Numbered from the stretch's first letter, positions 19,760-32,385 are shown. The stretch is DNA of 64,000 bases from Lotus japonicus (GCF_012489685.1 NC_080042.1:59935069-59999068), one strand, 5' to 3'. Made by a program: numbers and translations. The notes: generated by a model from the letters alone, not told the origin.

Positions 19760-22751
19760 GCCTGGAGGCGAAGTTGGCTTTGGAGGAAATGAAAAGGGTA
19801 AAATTATTGGTACTGGCACTATTTGTGTAGATAGTAGTCCATGCATTGATAATGTTTTATTGGTAGAAGGCTTAACACATAACTTATTGTCTATAAGTCA
19901 ATTAGCTGACAAGGGTTATGATGTTATATTCAATCAAAAGTCCTGCCGGGCTGTAAGTCAAATCGATGGCTCTGTTCTGTTTAACAGCAAGAGGAAGAAC
20001 AACATTTATAAGATCAGATTATCTGAGTTGGAGGCTCAGAATGTGAAGTGCCTTCTGTCTGTTAATGAAGAGCAGTGGGTATGGCATAGACGGTTAGGGC
20101 ATGCCATTATGAGAAAGATTTCTCAGCTGAGCAAGCTAAACCTTGTCAGGGGCTTACCCAATCTGAAGTTCGCTTCAGACGCTCTTTGTGAAGCATGTCA
20201 GAAAGGCAAATTCACAAAAGTCCCTTTCAAGGCAAAGAATGTTGTCTCAACCTCAAGGCCGTTGGAACTTCTGCATATAGACCTTTTTGGACCAGTGAAA
20301 ACTGAGTCTATAGGTGGCAAGAGATATGGGATGGTTATCGTTGATGACTATAGCCGCTGGACATGGGTAAAGTTTCTAACCCGCAAGGATGAGTCTCATG
20401 CTGTGTTCTCTACCTTCATTGCTCAAGTGCAAAACGAGAAGGCTTGTAGGATTGTGCGTGTCAGAAGTGACCATGGTGGAGAGTTTGAGAATGACAAGTT
20501 TGAGAGTCTGTTTGATTCCTATGGAATTGCACATGATTTCTCTTGTCCCAGAACTCCTCAACAAAATGGTGTTGTTGAGAGGAAGAACAGAACTCTTCAG
20601 GAGATGGCTAGAACCATGCTCCAAGAAACTGGCATGGCTAAGCACTTTTGGGCAGAGGCAGTAAATACAGCAAGTTACATTCAGAACAGAATCTCTGTGA
20701 GACCAATTCTGAATAAGACTCCTTATGAATTGTGGAAGAACATAAAACCCAACATTTCTTATTTTCATCCTTTTGGCTGTGTTTGTTATGTTCTCAATAC
20801 TAAGGATAGATTGCATAAATTTGATGCTAAGTCTTCTAAGTGTCTATTACTTGGTTATTCTGATAGATCTAAAGGTTTTAGATTTTATAATACTGATGCT
20901 AAGACTATTGAAGAATCTATTCATGTTAGATTTGATGATAAGCTTGACTCTGACCAGTCAAAGCTAGTTGAAAAGTTTGCAGATTTAAGCATTAATGTTT
21001 CTGACAAAGGCAAAGCTCCAGAGGAAGTTGAGCCAGAGGAAGATGAACCAGAGGAAGAAGCTGGTCCCTCTAACTCACAAACTCTGAAGAAGAACATAAT
21101 CACTGCAGCTCACCCTAAGGAATTGATTCTGGGCAACAAAGATGAACCAGTCAGAACCAGATCTGCCTTCAGACCCTCTGAAGAGACCTTGCTGAGTCTG
21201 AAAGGATTGGTGTCCTTAATTGAACCCAAGTCCATAGATGAAGCTCTTCAGGACAAGGATTGGATTCTGGCCATGGAAGAAGAATTAAATCAATTCTCCA
21301 AGAACGATGTTTGGAGCTTAGTTAAGAAGCCTGAGAATGTCCATGTTATTGGAACGAAATGGGTATTCAGAAACAAGCTAAATGAGAAAGGAGATGTAGT
21401 CAGAAACAAGCCAAGGCTAGTTGCTCAAGGCTACAGCTAGCAGGAAGGAATAGACTACACTGAAACATTTGCTCCGGTAGCAAGACTGGAGGCAATCAGA
21501 CTGTTGATCTCCTTCTCAGTAAATCACAACATAGTTCTACATCAGATGGACGTAAAGAGTGCCTTCCTAAATGGTTATATCTCAGAGGAAGTCTATGTTC
21601 ATCAACCCCCAGGTTTTGAAGATGAAAAGAAACCAGACCATGTGTTCAAATTGAAGAAATCACTCTACGGTCTGAAGCAAGCTCCCAGAGCATGGTATGA
21701 GAGACTTAGCTCATTCCTTCTGGAGAATGAGTTTGTAAGGGGTAAAGTAGATACAACTCTCTTTTGCAAGACTTATAAAGATGATATCTTAATTGTGCAA
21801 ATTTATGTTGATGATATTATATTTGGTTCTGCTAATCAATCTCTATGCAAAGAATTTTCTGAGATGATGCAGGCTGAATTTGAGATGAGTATGATGGGAG
21901 AATTAAAGTACTTTCTGGGAATACAAGTTGATCAAACACCAGAAGGAACATATATCCATCAGAGCAAGTACACTAAAGAACTTCTGAAAAAGTTCAATAT
22001 GCTGGAATCTACAGTGGCCAAGACTCCAATGCATCCTACATGCATTTTGGAGAAAGAAGATAAAAGTGGTAAAGTATGTCAGAAGCTCTATCGTGGAATG
22101 ATAGGTTCACTTCTATACTTAACTGCATCTAGGCCAGACATATTATTTAGTGTTCACTTATGTGCTCGTTTCCAATCAGATCCAAGGGAAACCCACTTAA
22201 CTGCTGTTAAGAGGATCCTAAGGTATCTGAAAGGCACCACTAACCTTGGCTTGATGTATAAGAAAACATCAGAGTATAAGCTTTCAGGTTATTGTGATGC
22301 TGATTATGCTGGAGATAGAACAGAGAGAAAAAGTACTTCTGGAAATTGTCAATTTCTGGGAAGCAATCTAGTCTCATGGGCAAGCAAGAGGCAATCAACC
22401 ATTGCACTATCAACTGCAGAGGCAGAATATATCTCAGCAGCAATATGCAGCACTCAGATGCTCTGGATGAAACATCAGCTGGAGGATTATCAGATCCTTG
22501 AGAGCAATATCCCAATCTATTGTGATAACACTGCTGCAATCTCATTGAGTAAGAATCCTATCTTGCATTCAAGGGCAAAGCACATTGAGGTAAAGTATCA
22601 CTTTATTAGAGATTATGTACAGAAGGGCGTACTTCTTCTGAAGTTTGTTGATACTGACCATCAATGGGCAGATATCTTTACAAAGCCCTTAGCAGAGGAT
22701 AGATTTAATTTTATTCTGAAAAATCTAAACATGGACTTTTGTCCAGAGTGA
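19647..22751 (+). pseudogene. Pol of copy B: protease, integrase, RT, RNase H; one amber stop
   Basis: The pol frame is +1 relative to gag; the first ATG in frame is 19647 but entry is probably by frameshift. Protease active site: WYLDSGCSRHMTG (~19698). Integrase: zinc region H-x3-H (HRRLGH) and C-x2-C (CEACQKGK), then catalytic D (HIDLFGP), D (RSDHGGEF) and E (GVVERKNRTL). RT begins near WILAMEEELNQF, and the catalytic YVDD is at ~21799. RNase H: CDADYAGD, TAEAEYIS, YCDNTAA. Broken by TAG at 21438-21440, where the family normally has Gln (GYS-stop-QEGIDYTETFAPVA). The rest of the frame is open to TGA at 22749-22751. The amber is a single C-to-T change (CAG to TAG) in a CHG-type context. Confidence 0.9.
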
Positions 22752-23194
22752 AGATGGATCAGAACCTCTGACTATGATACTTCTTGATCAGAAGATGTCT
22801 AGTCCAGAAGGTAACTCAATCAGAGTGTGTGTGCCCACTGGTATTGACTCTGAAGCTGAGACAACAACACGTGTGTCAGAATTTCTGATGCATAATTCCT
22901 TGTGCCCGTGTGACAGTCTGTTATGATTGCGTGTAGATATGCTTATCTCCTGTGTGTGATTGTGTATTTTACTGTTACTATCTATCTTTAATTTTCAACC
23001 GTTGATCTTAAAGTGCTTTTTGAATCAACAACGGTTATTTGATAAAACCCACTATACACACACGTTCTCGTTCACTTCCGGTTTTCACTCTCGCACTCTC
23101 TGCTTTTCAAAACCGCATCTTTCTTGATTTCTCTCTCGATCTCTCTTCATCTTTCAACCTTCATCTTCTACCTCAAACCTTCAACCACTTCAAA
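22752..23194 (+). other. Spacer and leader between pol and ORF3 (copy B)
   Basis: Same as 11871-12311 except for a few differences, including an extra tg in the gtgtgtgattgtg run. Confidence 0.6.
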
Positions 23195-24302
23195 ATGGTG
23201 AGACAAACCAGAAGATCTACTGCAGATGCACCTCAGTTCCCTCACATGGTAGTTGGTCTAGCAACGGGTCAAAGGGGCTCTGAGAATCCGACACAAGAAC
23301 AAGTTCAAGCTCAAGAGCAGATCGTTCCAATTGCAGAACGGGGCTGTGCCGTTCACTGTGTATTTGCTCCTGAGGAACTTCAAGTCCTGGCAGAATGGAG
23401 ATTCGACCTCGACAACCTGGCTGCAAATGGGTATGATCTTCGTCCTGAAGTCCAAGCTCAAGGTTGGGGAAACTACTTCAACCGACTTCGAGGACCGGTG
23501 TATGAGAAGTTGGTCAAGGAATTCTGGAAGCACGCCGACTGCGATGATACTCAAGTGGTATCTCATATTCTTGGCAGGAAGATCATCATCACGGAGAAGT
23601 CATTCGTGAATCTGCTAGGTGCAGACACTGCTTATGGGTTTCGATTCCAATTCACTGAGTCGAAGCTGAAACCCAGCACCAAAGACAAAACCAACCAGGC
23701 CCTGTACACCACTTTCAAACCGGGCAAGACAAGTTACAAGGTGATGGACCTTCACCCCAAACTCAGGATCTGGCACAAGATCCTGCTCAACTGCATCAAT
23801 CAGAGACCGAAGGGCAGTTCCCCAGATTACATCAACTTCAACCAGAAGGCGATGCTGTTTTTCATTCAAGACAAGAGGAAGATCTGCCTTCCCTACTTCC
23901 TGTTCGCCTACTTGAAGGAGTGTATCCGGAAGTCTAGGACTACTGCCTCAATCAAGTCAGCAATCAAGTATATCCCCTTTGGGAGACTGCTGTCTGATCT
24001 CTTCATTGAGAGTGGCCTCATTCAAGACCTGATCAATGCTGGTTGCACAGAGGACTTGAGCACAATGGTCAGCGATGTCTTCACTGCCAACTCTCTGAAG
24101 AAGATGGGTTTGATCCAGAAGAAGATTGCTCCTGCTCGTGAAGACACATCCTCTGAGATCAGAAGCAGACGGATGCCTCTGAATGACTACCCACTGCGGA
24201 CTCAGGCAGACAATCCTGAAGCCATCCGGTGCTATGTCGAAGACCTAAGGGCTCAAGGCTTCGAAATTGATCTTGATGATTTCTTCAGCAGACTGCCGCC
24301 AG

Positions 24303-25571
24303 TGTAAGATCAAGATTTGGTCATGTGGTACAACTCTATGTTTTGATGATAACAAGTATTTATTTCTGGATGAACAACTATGATACTCTAATGTTTGTCT
24401 TGAGTGTTTTGACAAACAGGTTCTGATTCTGACACCAGAAGATATATTCGTCAGAAGTTCTGAAGATCAGAGGATCTGAGGATCAGAGGATCTGAAGATC
24501 AGAGGATCTGAGGATCAGAGGATCTGAAGATCAGAGGATCTGAGGATCAGAGGATCTGAAGATCAGAGGATCTGAAGATCAGAGGATCTGAGGATCAGAG
24601 GATCAGAGGATCAGAAGATCAGAGGATCAGAAGATCTGAGGATCAGAAGATATGAAGACCAGAAGCTCTGAGGGACCAGAGGCTCTGAAGGTCCAGAAGC
24701 TCTGAAGGTCCTGAAGCAGAAGTTACGAAGGTCAGAGGATCCAAGCATCCCTCTGACTCTGATCACCAAGCTTCACAAGTTCCAACACGAAGCATAACTC
24801 TGATCAGAAGTCATTGGTTAAAGGCAAATGTCTCTATCAAGAAGTACAAGAGCAGTGTACTATTCTGAAAAGCCTACCTACCAAGGTTCAGCCACAGCAG
24901 GTTCTGGAAGTTCCAGAAATGCCCTCCAACGGTCATATTCTCTCAACAGAAATATCCTTTGCACCTTGGACTATAAAAGGCTGAAGAAAAGAAGAAAGCT
25001 AAGAGAGAGAGATCAAGAGCTGCAATACAAGAAAAGATTCAAGCATCTACTTTCTTCATCTATTCTTATTTAGTTTACACTCAGCTTATTTAGAAGCAAA
25101 CCTTTGTAAACACCAACCTCAAACAGTTGTTTGATTTTCCTTAAGGGACCAGGTAGGTCAGTATCCTTAAGAAGACTAAGAGACTGAATCTTAGTGGTGA
25201 TTCCTTTAGGAGATCAAGGTTGATCGGATCCTAGAGAAGACTAAGAGAGTGAATCTTAGTGTGAGCTAAGTCAGTGTATTGTTAGTCACTTGTAGGTTTC
25301 AAGTGCAGTTGTAACAATTATCTGATTAGTGGATTGCCTTCATTCTAAGAAGGAAGAAATCACCTTAACGGGTGGACTGGATTAGCTTGAGGGATTTATC
25401 AAGTGAACCAGGATAAAATACTTGTGTGCTTCTCTCTTCTCTCTATCTTTATCCGCTGCACCATCTATCTTAGAGAAACCGAAAAGATTTACTTTAAATC
25501 TTAAAGGGAAAGTTTTTATATTGAAAACGCTATTCAACCCCCCCCCCTTCTAGTCGTTTTTCACACCTTCA
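24303..25571 (+). repeat. 5' LTR of nested element 1
   Basis: 1269 bp. TATA-like ctataaaagg near 24969. U3 holds a minisatellite (about 24470-24660). The R/U5 part has a duplicated aagactaagag...gaatcttagtg motif absent from the SIRE LTR at 16567. Confidence 0.9.
24470..24660 (+). repeat. GATC-rich minisatellite in the LTR U3
   Basis: About 12-bp units of gatcagaggatctgaa/ggatcagag type. The copy number differs among the four nested-element LTRs (28240-28440; minus strand 31385-31560 and 35115-35265) and explains much of their length variation. Confidence 0.9.
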
Positions 25572-25645
25572 ATTGGTATCAGAGCGCAAGTTCTGATTAC
25601 CACACTTAACAGTGTTCAGTAGATCCGAGCCAGTGTGAAAAACTC

Positions 25646-27424
25646 ATGGATGCCACCACTACTACAAGCAAATATCAATACAGTGCAAGACCACCTATCT
25701 TTGATGGTCAGAGATTTGATTTCTGGAAAGACAGAATCAAAAGCTTCTTTCTTGGCTTTGATCCTGATCTTTGGGATTTTGTTGTTGATGGCTACACCCC
25801 TCCTGTCGATGAACATGGTGTAAAGATCCCAAGGAAGAAGATGAGTGAAGATCAAAAGAAGGAATTCAGAGATCATCACAGATCAAGATCTATTCTGCAA
25901 AGTGCCATTTCATATGAAGAATATGAGAAAATTACTGATCGTGATTCCGCCAAGGGCATCTTTGAATCCTTGCAGATGTCTCATGAAGGAAACAAGAAAG
26001 TGAAAGAGACAAAAGCGTTGTCTCTAATCAAGCAGTATGAATCCTTCCAAATGGAACCTGACGAATCCATTGAGGATATGTTTTCCAGATTTCAGTTGCT
26101 CGTAGCTGGAATAAGACCCCTCAGCAACAGCTACACCACTGCGGATCATGTCATGAGGATCCTTAGAGGTCTTCCTGAAAGCTGGATGCCTTTGATAACT
26201 TCCTTGGAGCTAACTAGAGATGTTGAGCAGATGAGTTTGGAAGAACTCATAAGCATACTGAAGTGTCATGAATTAAAGCGTGCTGAACATCAAGATCACA
26301 AGAAGAAGTCTATTGCCTTGAAATCCAAATCTGAAAAGGCTAAGACTCTCCAAGCTGGAACAGAAGAATCCGAAGAAGCATCAGAAGATTCTGATGAAGA
26401 TGAGCTGACTCTGATATCCAGAAAGTTCAACTGCATCTGGAAGCACAGGCAGAGCAAATACAAAGGTTCATCAAAGGACAAAAGGCCAAAGAAGCACTTC
26501 AAGACGAAGAAGAGTCTGATGGTGACATTTGATGAATCAGAGTCAGAGGATGTTGACTCTGATGGTGAAGTCCAAGGACTCATAGCTATTGTCAAAGACA
26601 AAGGAGCAGAGACAAAGGAAGCTGTTGACTCTGACTCAGCATCAGAAGGAGATCCAGACTCTGACGATGAAAATGAGGTATTTGATTCTTTCTTAACCTC
26701 TGAACTTAAAGATGCTTTGTCTGAAATTATGGATAAATATAACTCTCTCTTGACTAAGCATAAAAGGTTGAAAAAGAATTTCTCTGCTGCCTCTGAAACT
26801 TCTGTTGAACATGAGAAAATTATTTCTGATTTGAAAAATGATAATCATGCTTTGATTAATTCTAACTCTGTGCTTAAGAATCAAATTGCTAAGTTAGAAG
26901 AAGTTATTGCCTGCGATGCCTCTGATAGTAAGCATGAATCTAAGTATGAAAAATCTTTTCAAAGATTCCTGGCTAAAAGCGTAGATAGAAGCTTGATGGC
27001 TTCATTGATCTATGGCGTGAGCAGAAATGGAATGCGTGGCATTGGGTATTCTAAACCAATTAGAAATGAGCCCTCTGTGCCTAAAGCTAAATCTTTGTAT
27101 GAATGCTTTGTTCCCTCTGGTACCATATTGCCTGACCCTGTACCTGCTGAAGTTGCTAAAAACCCTCGTAAAAAGGGATCTTTCTCCATGTCTAAATATC
27201 ATGCAAAAATTCCTGTATATTATCCTGCTGAAAGACCCAAAGTTGTCAGAACTTCTGGGCTAACTAACAAGAAAGGACCCAGAAAGTGGGTACCTAGGGA
27301 TAAGATTATATATGTTGCAGATATCTTCAATAGGTCCATCGAAACTCCAACCATGGAACCTGGACAGTGGATGCAAGCAACACATGACGGGAGAAAGGCA
27401 TATGTCCCAAGATCCAAAACTTGA
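25646..27424 (+). CDS. Gag of nested element 1 (592 aa), lacking the zinc knuckle
   Basis: Homologous along its length to the gag of copy B (RPPIFDGQRFDFWKDRIKSF; SYEEYEKITDRD; MEPDESIEDMFSRFQLL; LPESWMPLITSLELT). After SKYKGSSKDK the protein jumps directly to RPKKHFKTKKSL: about 38 residues that hold the CCHC zinc knuckle in copy B are missing, in frame. The acidic and coiled-coil regions and the C-terminus (GQWMQATHDGRKAYVPRSKT, overlapping the protease motif in the +1 frame) are kept. The protein is likely able to form or join particles, but without the usual nucleic-acid-binding module. Confidence 0.9.
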   Translation: MDATTTTSKYQYSARPPIFDGQRFDFWKDRIKSFFLGFDPDLWDFVVDGYTPPVDEHGVKIPRKKMSEDQKKEFRDHHRSRSILQSAISYEEYEKITDRDSAKGIFESLQMSHEGNKKVKETKALSLIKQYESFQMEPDESIEDMFSRFQLLVAGIRPLSNSYTTADHVMRILRGLPESWMPLITSLELTRDVEQMSLEELISILKCHELKRAEHQDHKKKSIALKSKSEKAKTLQAGTEESEEASEDSDEDELTLISRKFNCIWKHRQSKYKGSSKDKRPKKHFKTKKSLMVTFDESESEDVDSDGEVQGLIAIVKDKGAETKEAVDSDSASEGDPDSDDENEVFDSFLTSELKDALSEIMDKYNSLLTKHKRLKKNFSAASETSVEHEKIISDLKNDNHALINSNSVLKNQIAKLEEVIACDASDSKHESKYEKSFQRFLAKSVDRSLMASLIYGVSRNGMRGIGYSKPIRNEPSVPKAKSLYECFVPSGTILPDPVPAEVAKNPRKKGSFSMSKYHAKIPVYYPAERPKVVRTSGLTNKKGPRKWVPRDKIIYVADIFNRSIETPTMEPGQWMQATHDGRKAYVPRSKT

Positions 27425-28088
27425 ACCTGAAGGTGAAGTTGATCTTGGAGGCATCAGTAGAGTAAGATTTGGTCAAGTCAAAGCTAGCTGAAAAAGCTTG
27501 TAGAGATGAGCATGACCGGTTCAGAAAGTAACAAAGACTCAGAACTTGACGAACCAGAAGCAACAACATCAGAAGATGCTACTACAACTTCTGACTTGCG
27601 TCATCAGAAGAAGAGTAGGCTCCTAGCTTCTCATTCTGAAGTATCTAAAGATGAAATTTTGTCCAGAACGGAGATGTCACCAGAACCACACTTCTGCTCT
27701 CATCAGAAGATATGCTAATCAGAAGCCAAGTATCCCTTGGTATTCCTTCTGAGGGGGAGTATTTCGTCTTATGCTCTTACTATTTTTTTCCCTCCACCTT
27801 CATTCTTTTTGCTTATGACAAAAAGGGGGAGAACTTATAGTATCTTGACAACTCCTATTTTATTAAGCTCAGAATCTAGATATTACTAACGTTGATATTA
27901 AGTATTAGATTCAGGGGGAGCTTAGCTCAGAATCAAGCACGAGTCTTGGATTCAGAAGGAGCAAGAAAAACTATACACATCAGGATAAGTTTTAACTCTG
28001 ATACCTTATACTCTAAGTGTATTCAGTTTATTTGTTTAGAGTTGTTCATCAAAATACATGGTTTTGTCATCATCAAAAAGGGGGAGAT
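27425..28088 (+). other. Post-gag remnant region of nested element 1
   Basis: Fused remains of pol and 3' untranslated sequence with purine tracts (gagggggagt, aaaaaggggga). No meaningful ORF. The same junctions occur in nested element 2 (31714-32385, minus), so both descend from one deleted ancestor. Confidence 0.7.
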
Positions 28089-29389
28089 TGTAAGATCAAG
28101 ATTTGGTCATGTGGTACAACTCTATGTTTTGATGATAACAAGTATTTATTTGTGGATGAACAACTATGATACTCTAATGTTTGTCTTGAGTGTTTTGACA
28201 AACAGGTTCTGATTCTGACACCAGAAGATATATTCGTCAGAAGTTCTGAAGATCAGAGGATCTGAGGATCAGAGGATCTGAAGATCAGAGGATCTGAGGA
28301 TCAGAGGATCTGAAGATCAGAGGATCTGAGGATCAGAGGATCTGAAGATCAGAGGATCTGAAGATCAGAGGATCTGAAGATCAGAGGATCTGAGGATCAG
28401 AGGATCAGAGGATCAGAAGATCAGAGGATCAGAAGATCTGAAGACCAGAAGCTCTGAGGGACCAGAGGCTCTGAAGGTCCAGAAGCTCTGAGGGACCAGA
28501 GGCTCTGAAGGTCCAGAAGCTCTGAAGGTCCAGAAGCAGAAGTTACGAAGGTCAGAGGATCCAAGCATCCCTCTGACTCTGATCACCAAGCTTCACAAGT
28601 TCCAACACGAAGCATAACTCTGATCAGAAGTCATTGGTTAAAGGCAAATGTCTCTATCAAGAAGTACAAGAGCAGTGTACTATTCTGAAAAGCCTACCTA
28701 CCAAGGTTCAGCCACAGCAGGTTCTGGAAGTTCCAGAAATGCCCTCCAACGGTCATATTCTCTCAACAGAAATATCCTTTGCACCTTGGACTATAAAAGG
28801 CTGAAGAAAAGAAGAAAGCTAAGAGAGAGAGATCAAGAGCTGCAATACAAGAAAAGATTCAAGCATCTACTTTCTTCATCTATTCTTATTTAGTTTACAC
28901 TCAGCTTATTTAGAAGCAAACCTTTGTAAACACCAACCTCAAACAGTTGTTTGATTTTCCTTAAGGGACCAGGTAGGTCAGTATCCTTAAGAAGACTAAG
29001 AGAGTGAATCTTAGTGGTGATTCCTTTAGGAGATCAAGGTTGATCGGATCCTAGAGAAGACTAAGAGAGTGAATCTTAGTGTGAGCTAAGTCAGTGTATT
29101 GTTAGTCACTTGTAGGTTTCAAGTGCAGTTGTAACAATTATCTGATTAGTGGATTGCCTTCATTCTAAGAAGGAAGAAATCACCTTAACGGGTGGACTGG
29201 ATTAGCTTGAGGGATTTATCAAGTGAACCAGGATAAAATACTTGTGTGCTTCTCTCTTCTCTCTATCTTTATCCGCTGCACCATCTATCTTAGAGAAACC
29301 GAAAAGATTTACTTTAAATCTTAAAGGGAAAGTTTTTATATTGAAAACGCTATTCAACCCCCCCCTTCTAGTCGTTTTTCACACCTTCA
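28089..29389 (+). repeat. 3' LTR of nested element 1
   Basis: 1301 bp; differs from its 5' partner mostly in minisatellite copy number and the length of the C run near the end. Confidence 0.9.
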
Positions 29390-30491
29390 GCCAGCTCCAG
29401 AGTTTCCTTCTCCTCCCAAGAAGAAAGCTCAGAGGAAGATGGTTCTGGAAGAATCCTCTGAAGAATCTGATGTCCCTCTGGTCAAGAAGACGAAGAGAAA
29501 GCCTGATGATGGTGATGATAGTGATAGTGAGGATGGTCCTCCTAAGAAGAAGCAGAAGAAGGTCAGAATCGTGGTGAAGCCTACTCGGGTGGAACCAGCT
29601 GCTGAAGTAGTCAGAAGGACTGAACCTCCTGCCAGAGTGACTAGATCATCAGCACATTCAAGTAAGCCTGCACTTGCTTCTGATGATGATTTGAATTTAT
29701 TTGATGCACTTCCTATTTCTGCCTTGCTTCAACACTCCTCAAATCCCCTCACTCCTATTCCTGAATCCCAGCCAGCCGCACAAACCACCACTCCACCACA
29801 TTCCCCAAGATCTTCCTTCTTTCAACCTTCCCCTACTGAAGCACCTCTCTGGAATTTGCTTCAGAACCAACCCTCTAGGTCAGAAGATCCAACCTCTCTC
29901 ATTACCATTCCATACGACCCATTATCTTCTGAACCCATCATCCATGACCAACCCGAGCCAAACCAAACAGAACCACAACCCAGAACGTCTGATCACTCTG
30001 TTCCCAGAGCATCAGAACGTCCTGCTGTCAGAACCACGGATACAGACTCTTCAACAGCCTTTACACCTGTATCCTTTCCAACCAATGTTGCTGATTCTTC
30101 TCCCTCCAATAACTCTGAATCTATTAGAAAATTCATGGAGGTTAGAAAAGAAAAGGTGTCTACCTTAGAGGAATATTACCTTACTTGTCCAAGCCCTAGG
30201 AGATATCCTGGCCCTAGACCTGAACGTCTAGTTGACCCAGATGAACCTATCTTGGCCAATCCTATCCAAGAGGCAGACCCCTTAGTTCAACTAGCTCACC
30301 CTGTCCCTGACCAACAAGAGCCCATTCAACCAGACCCTGAACCCGAACAATCAGTGTCTAACCAATCCTCGGTTAGATCACCTCACCCTCTGGTTGAAAC
30401 TTCAGACCCTCACCTTGGAACCTCTGAACCCAATGCTCCCATGATTCACATTGGTTCTCCACAAGGTGCCTCTGAAGCTCATAGTAGCAAT

Positions 30492-31713
30492 TGAAGGTGT
30501 GAAAAACGACTAGAAGGGGGGGGTTGAATAGCGTTTTCAATATAAAAACTTTCCCCTTAAGATTTAAAGTAAATCTTTTCGGTTTCTCTAAGATAGATGG
30601 TGCAGCGGATAAAGATAGAGAGAAGAGAAAAGCACACAAGTATTTTATCCTGGTTCACTTGATAAATCCCTCAAGCTAATCCAGTCCACCCGTTAAGGTG
30701 ATTTCTTCCTTCTTAGAATGAAGGCAATCCACTAATCAGATAATTGTTACAACTGCACTTGAAACCTACAAGTGACTAACAATACACTGACTTAGCTATC
30801 ACTAAGATTCACTCTCTTAGTCTTCTCTAGGATCCGATCAACCTTGATCTCCTAAAGGAATCACCACTAAGATTCACTCTCTTAGTCTTCTTAAGGATAC
30901 TGACCTACCCGGTCCCTTAAGGAAAATCAAACAACTGTTTGAGGTTGGTGTTTACAAAGGTTTGCTTCTAAATAAGCTGAGTGTAAACTAAATAAGAACA
31001 GATGAAGAAAGTAGAGGCTTGAATCTTTTCTTGTATTGCAGCTCTTGATTTCTCTCACTCTTAGTCTTTCTTCTTTTCTTCAGCCTTTTATAGTCCAAGG
31101 TGCAAAGGATATTTCTGTTGAGAGAATATGACCGTTGGAGGGCATTTCTGGAACTTCCAGAACCTGCTGTGGCTGAACCTTGGTAGGTAGGCTTTTCAGA
31201 ATAGTACACTGCTCTTGTACTTCTCGATAGAGACATTTGCCTTTAACCATTGACTTCTGATCAGAGTTATGCTTCGTGTTGGAACTTGTGAAGCTTGGTG
31301 ATCAGAGTCAGAGGGATGCTTGGATCCTCTGACCTTCGTAACTTCTGCTTCTGGACCTTCAGAGCTTCTGAACCTTCAGAGCCTCTGGTCCCTCAGAGCT
31401 TCTGGTCTTCAGATCTTCTGATCCTCAGATCTTCTGATCCTCTGATCTTCTGATCCTCTGATCCTCAGATCCTCTGATCTTCAGATCCTCTGATCCTCAG
31501 ATCCTCTGATCTTCAGATCCTCTGATCTTCTGATCTTCTGATCTTCTGATCTTCAGAACTTCTGACGAATATATCTTCTGGTGTCAGAATCAGAACCTGT
31601 TTGTCAAAACACTCAAGACAAACATTAGAGTATCATAGTTGTTCATCCACAAATAAATACTTGTTATCATCAAAACATAGAGTTGTACCACATGACCAAA
31701 TCTTGATCTTACA
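30492..31713 (-). repeat. 3' LTR of nested element 2
   Basis: 1222 bp, reads TGTAAGATC...CACACCTTCA on the minus strand. It carries the GATC-type minisatellite (31385-31560). Confidence 0.9.
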
Positions 31714-32385
31714 ATCTCCCCCTTTTTGATGATGACAAAACCATGTATTTTGATGAACAACTCTAAACAAATAAACTGAATACACTCAGAGTATAAGGTA
31801 TCAGAGTTAAAACTTATCCTGATGTGTATAGTTTATCTTGCTCCTTCTGAATCCAAGACTCGTGCTTGATTCTGAGCTAAGCTCCCCCTGAATCTAGTAC
31901 TTAATATCAACGTTAGTAATATCTAGATTCTGAGCTAAATAATATAGGAGTTGTCAAGATACTATAAGTTCTCCCCCTTTTTGTCATAAGCAAAAAGAAT
32001 GAAGGTGGAAAAAAAAGTAAGAGCAAAAGACGAAATACTCCCCCTCAGAAGTAATACCAAGGGATACTTGGCTGCTGATTAGTATATCTTCTTATGAGAG
32101 CAGAAGTGTCAAAGTCCAGAGGTTCTAGTGACATCTCCATTCTGGAAAAAAAATTCCATCTTCAGATGCTTCAGAATGAGAAGCTATGAACCTACTCTTC
32201 TTCTGATGACGCAAGTCAGAAGTTGTAGTAGCATCTTCTGATGTCGTTGCTTCTGGTTTGACAAGTTCTGAGTCTTTGTTTCTATCTGAAACGGTCATGC
32301 TCATCTCTACAAGCTTTTTCAGCTAGCTTTGACTTGACCAAATCTTACTCTACCGATGCCTCCAAGATTAACTTCACCTTCAGGT

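Larger units (their letters stand above)
24303..29389 (+). mobile_element. Nested gag-only LTR retrotransposon 1 (5087 bp), target duplication GCCAG
   Basis: LTRs at 24303-25571 and 28089-29389, both TGTAAG...CTTCA. Flanked by gccag at 24298-24302 and 29390-29394. Has a tRNA-Met primer site (tggtatcagagc after 25571) and a polypurine tract (aaaaagggggagat before 28089). The only long ORF is gag. The 27425-28088 region keeps short pieces similar to sequence after the integrase in copy B (gtcaaagctagctgaaaa resembles gtcaaagctagttgaaaa at ~20957), so pol from protease onward was deleted. Complete structure with target duplication shows it moved as a gag-only element (the TR-GAG type of non-autonomous element). 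Confidence 0.95.

Noticed and set aside
24828..25073. 82-codon frame MSLSRSTRAVYYSEKPTYQG... repeated in all four nested-element LTRs.
   Set aside because: It lies across the LTR TATA box and transcription start region, and its presence in all copies follows from LTR identity. I see no evidence of translation.
28240..28440. CRISPR-like regular repeats.
   Set aside because: These are short minisatellite units inside a retrotransposon LTR in plant DNA; no spacers.
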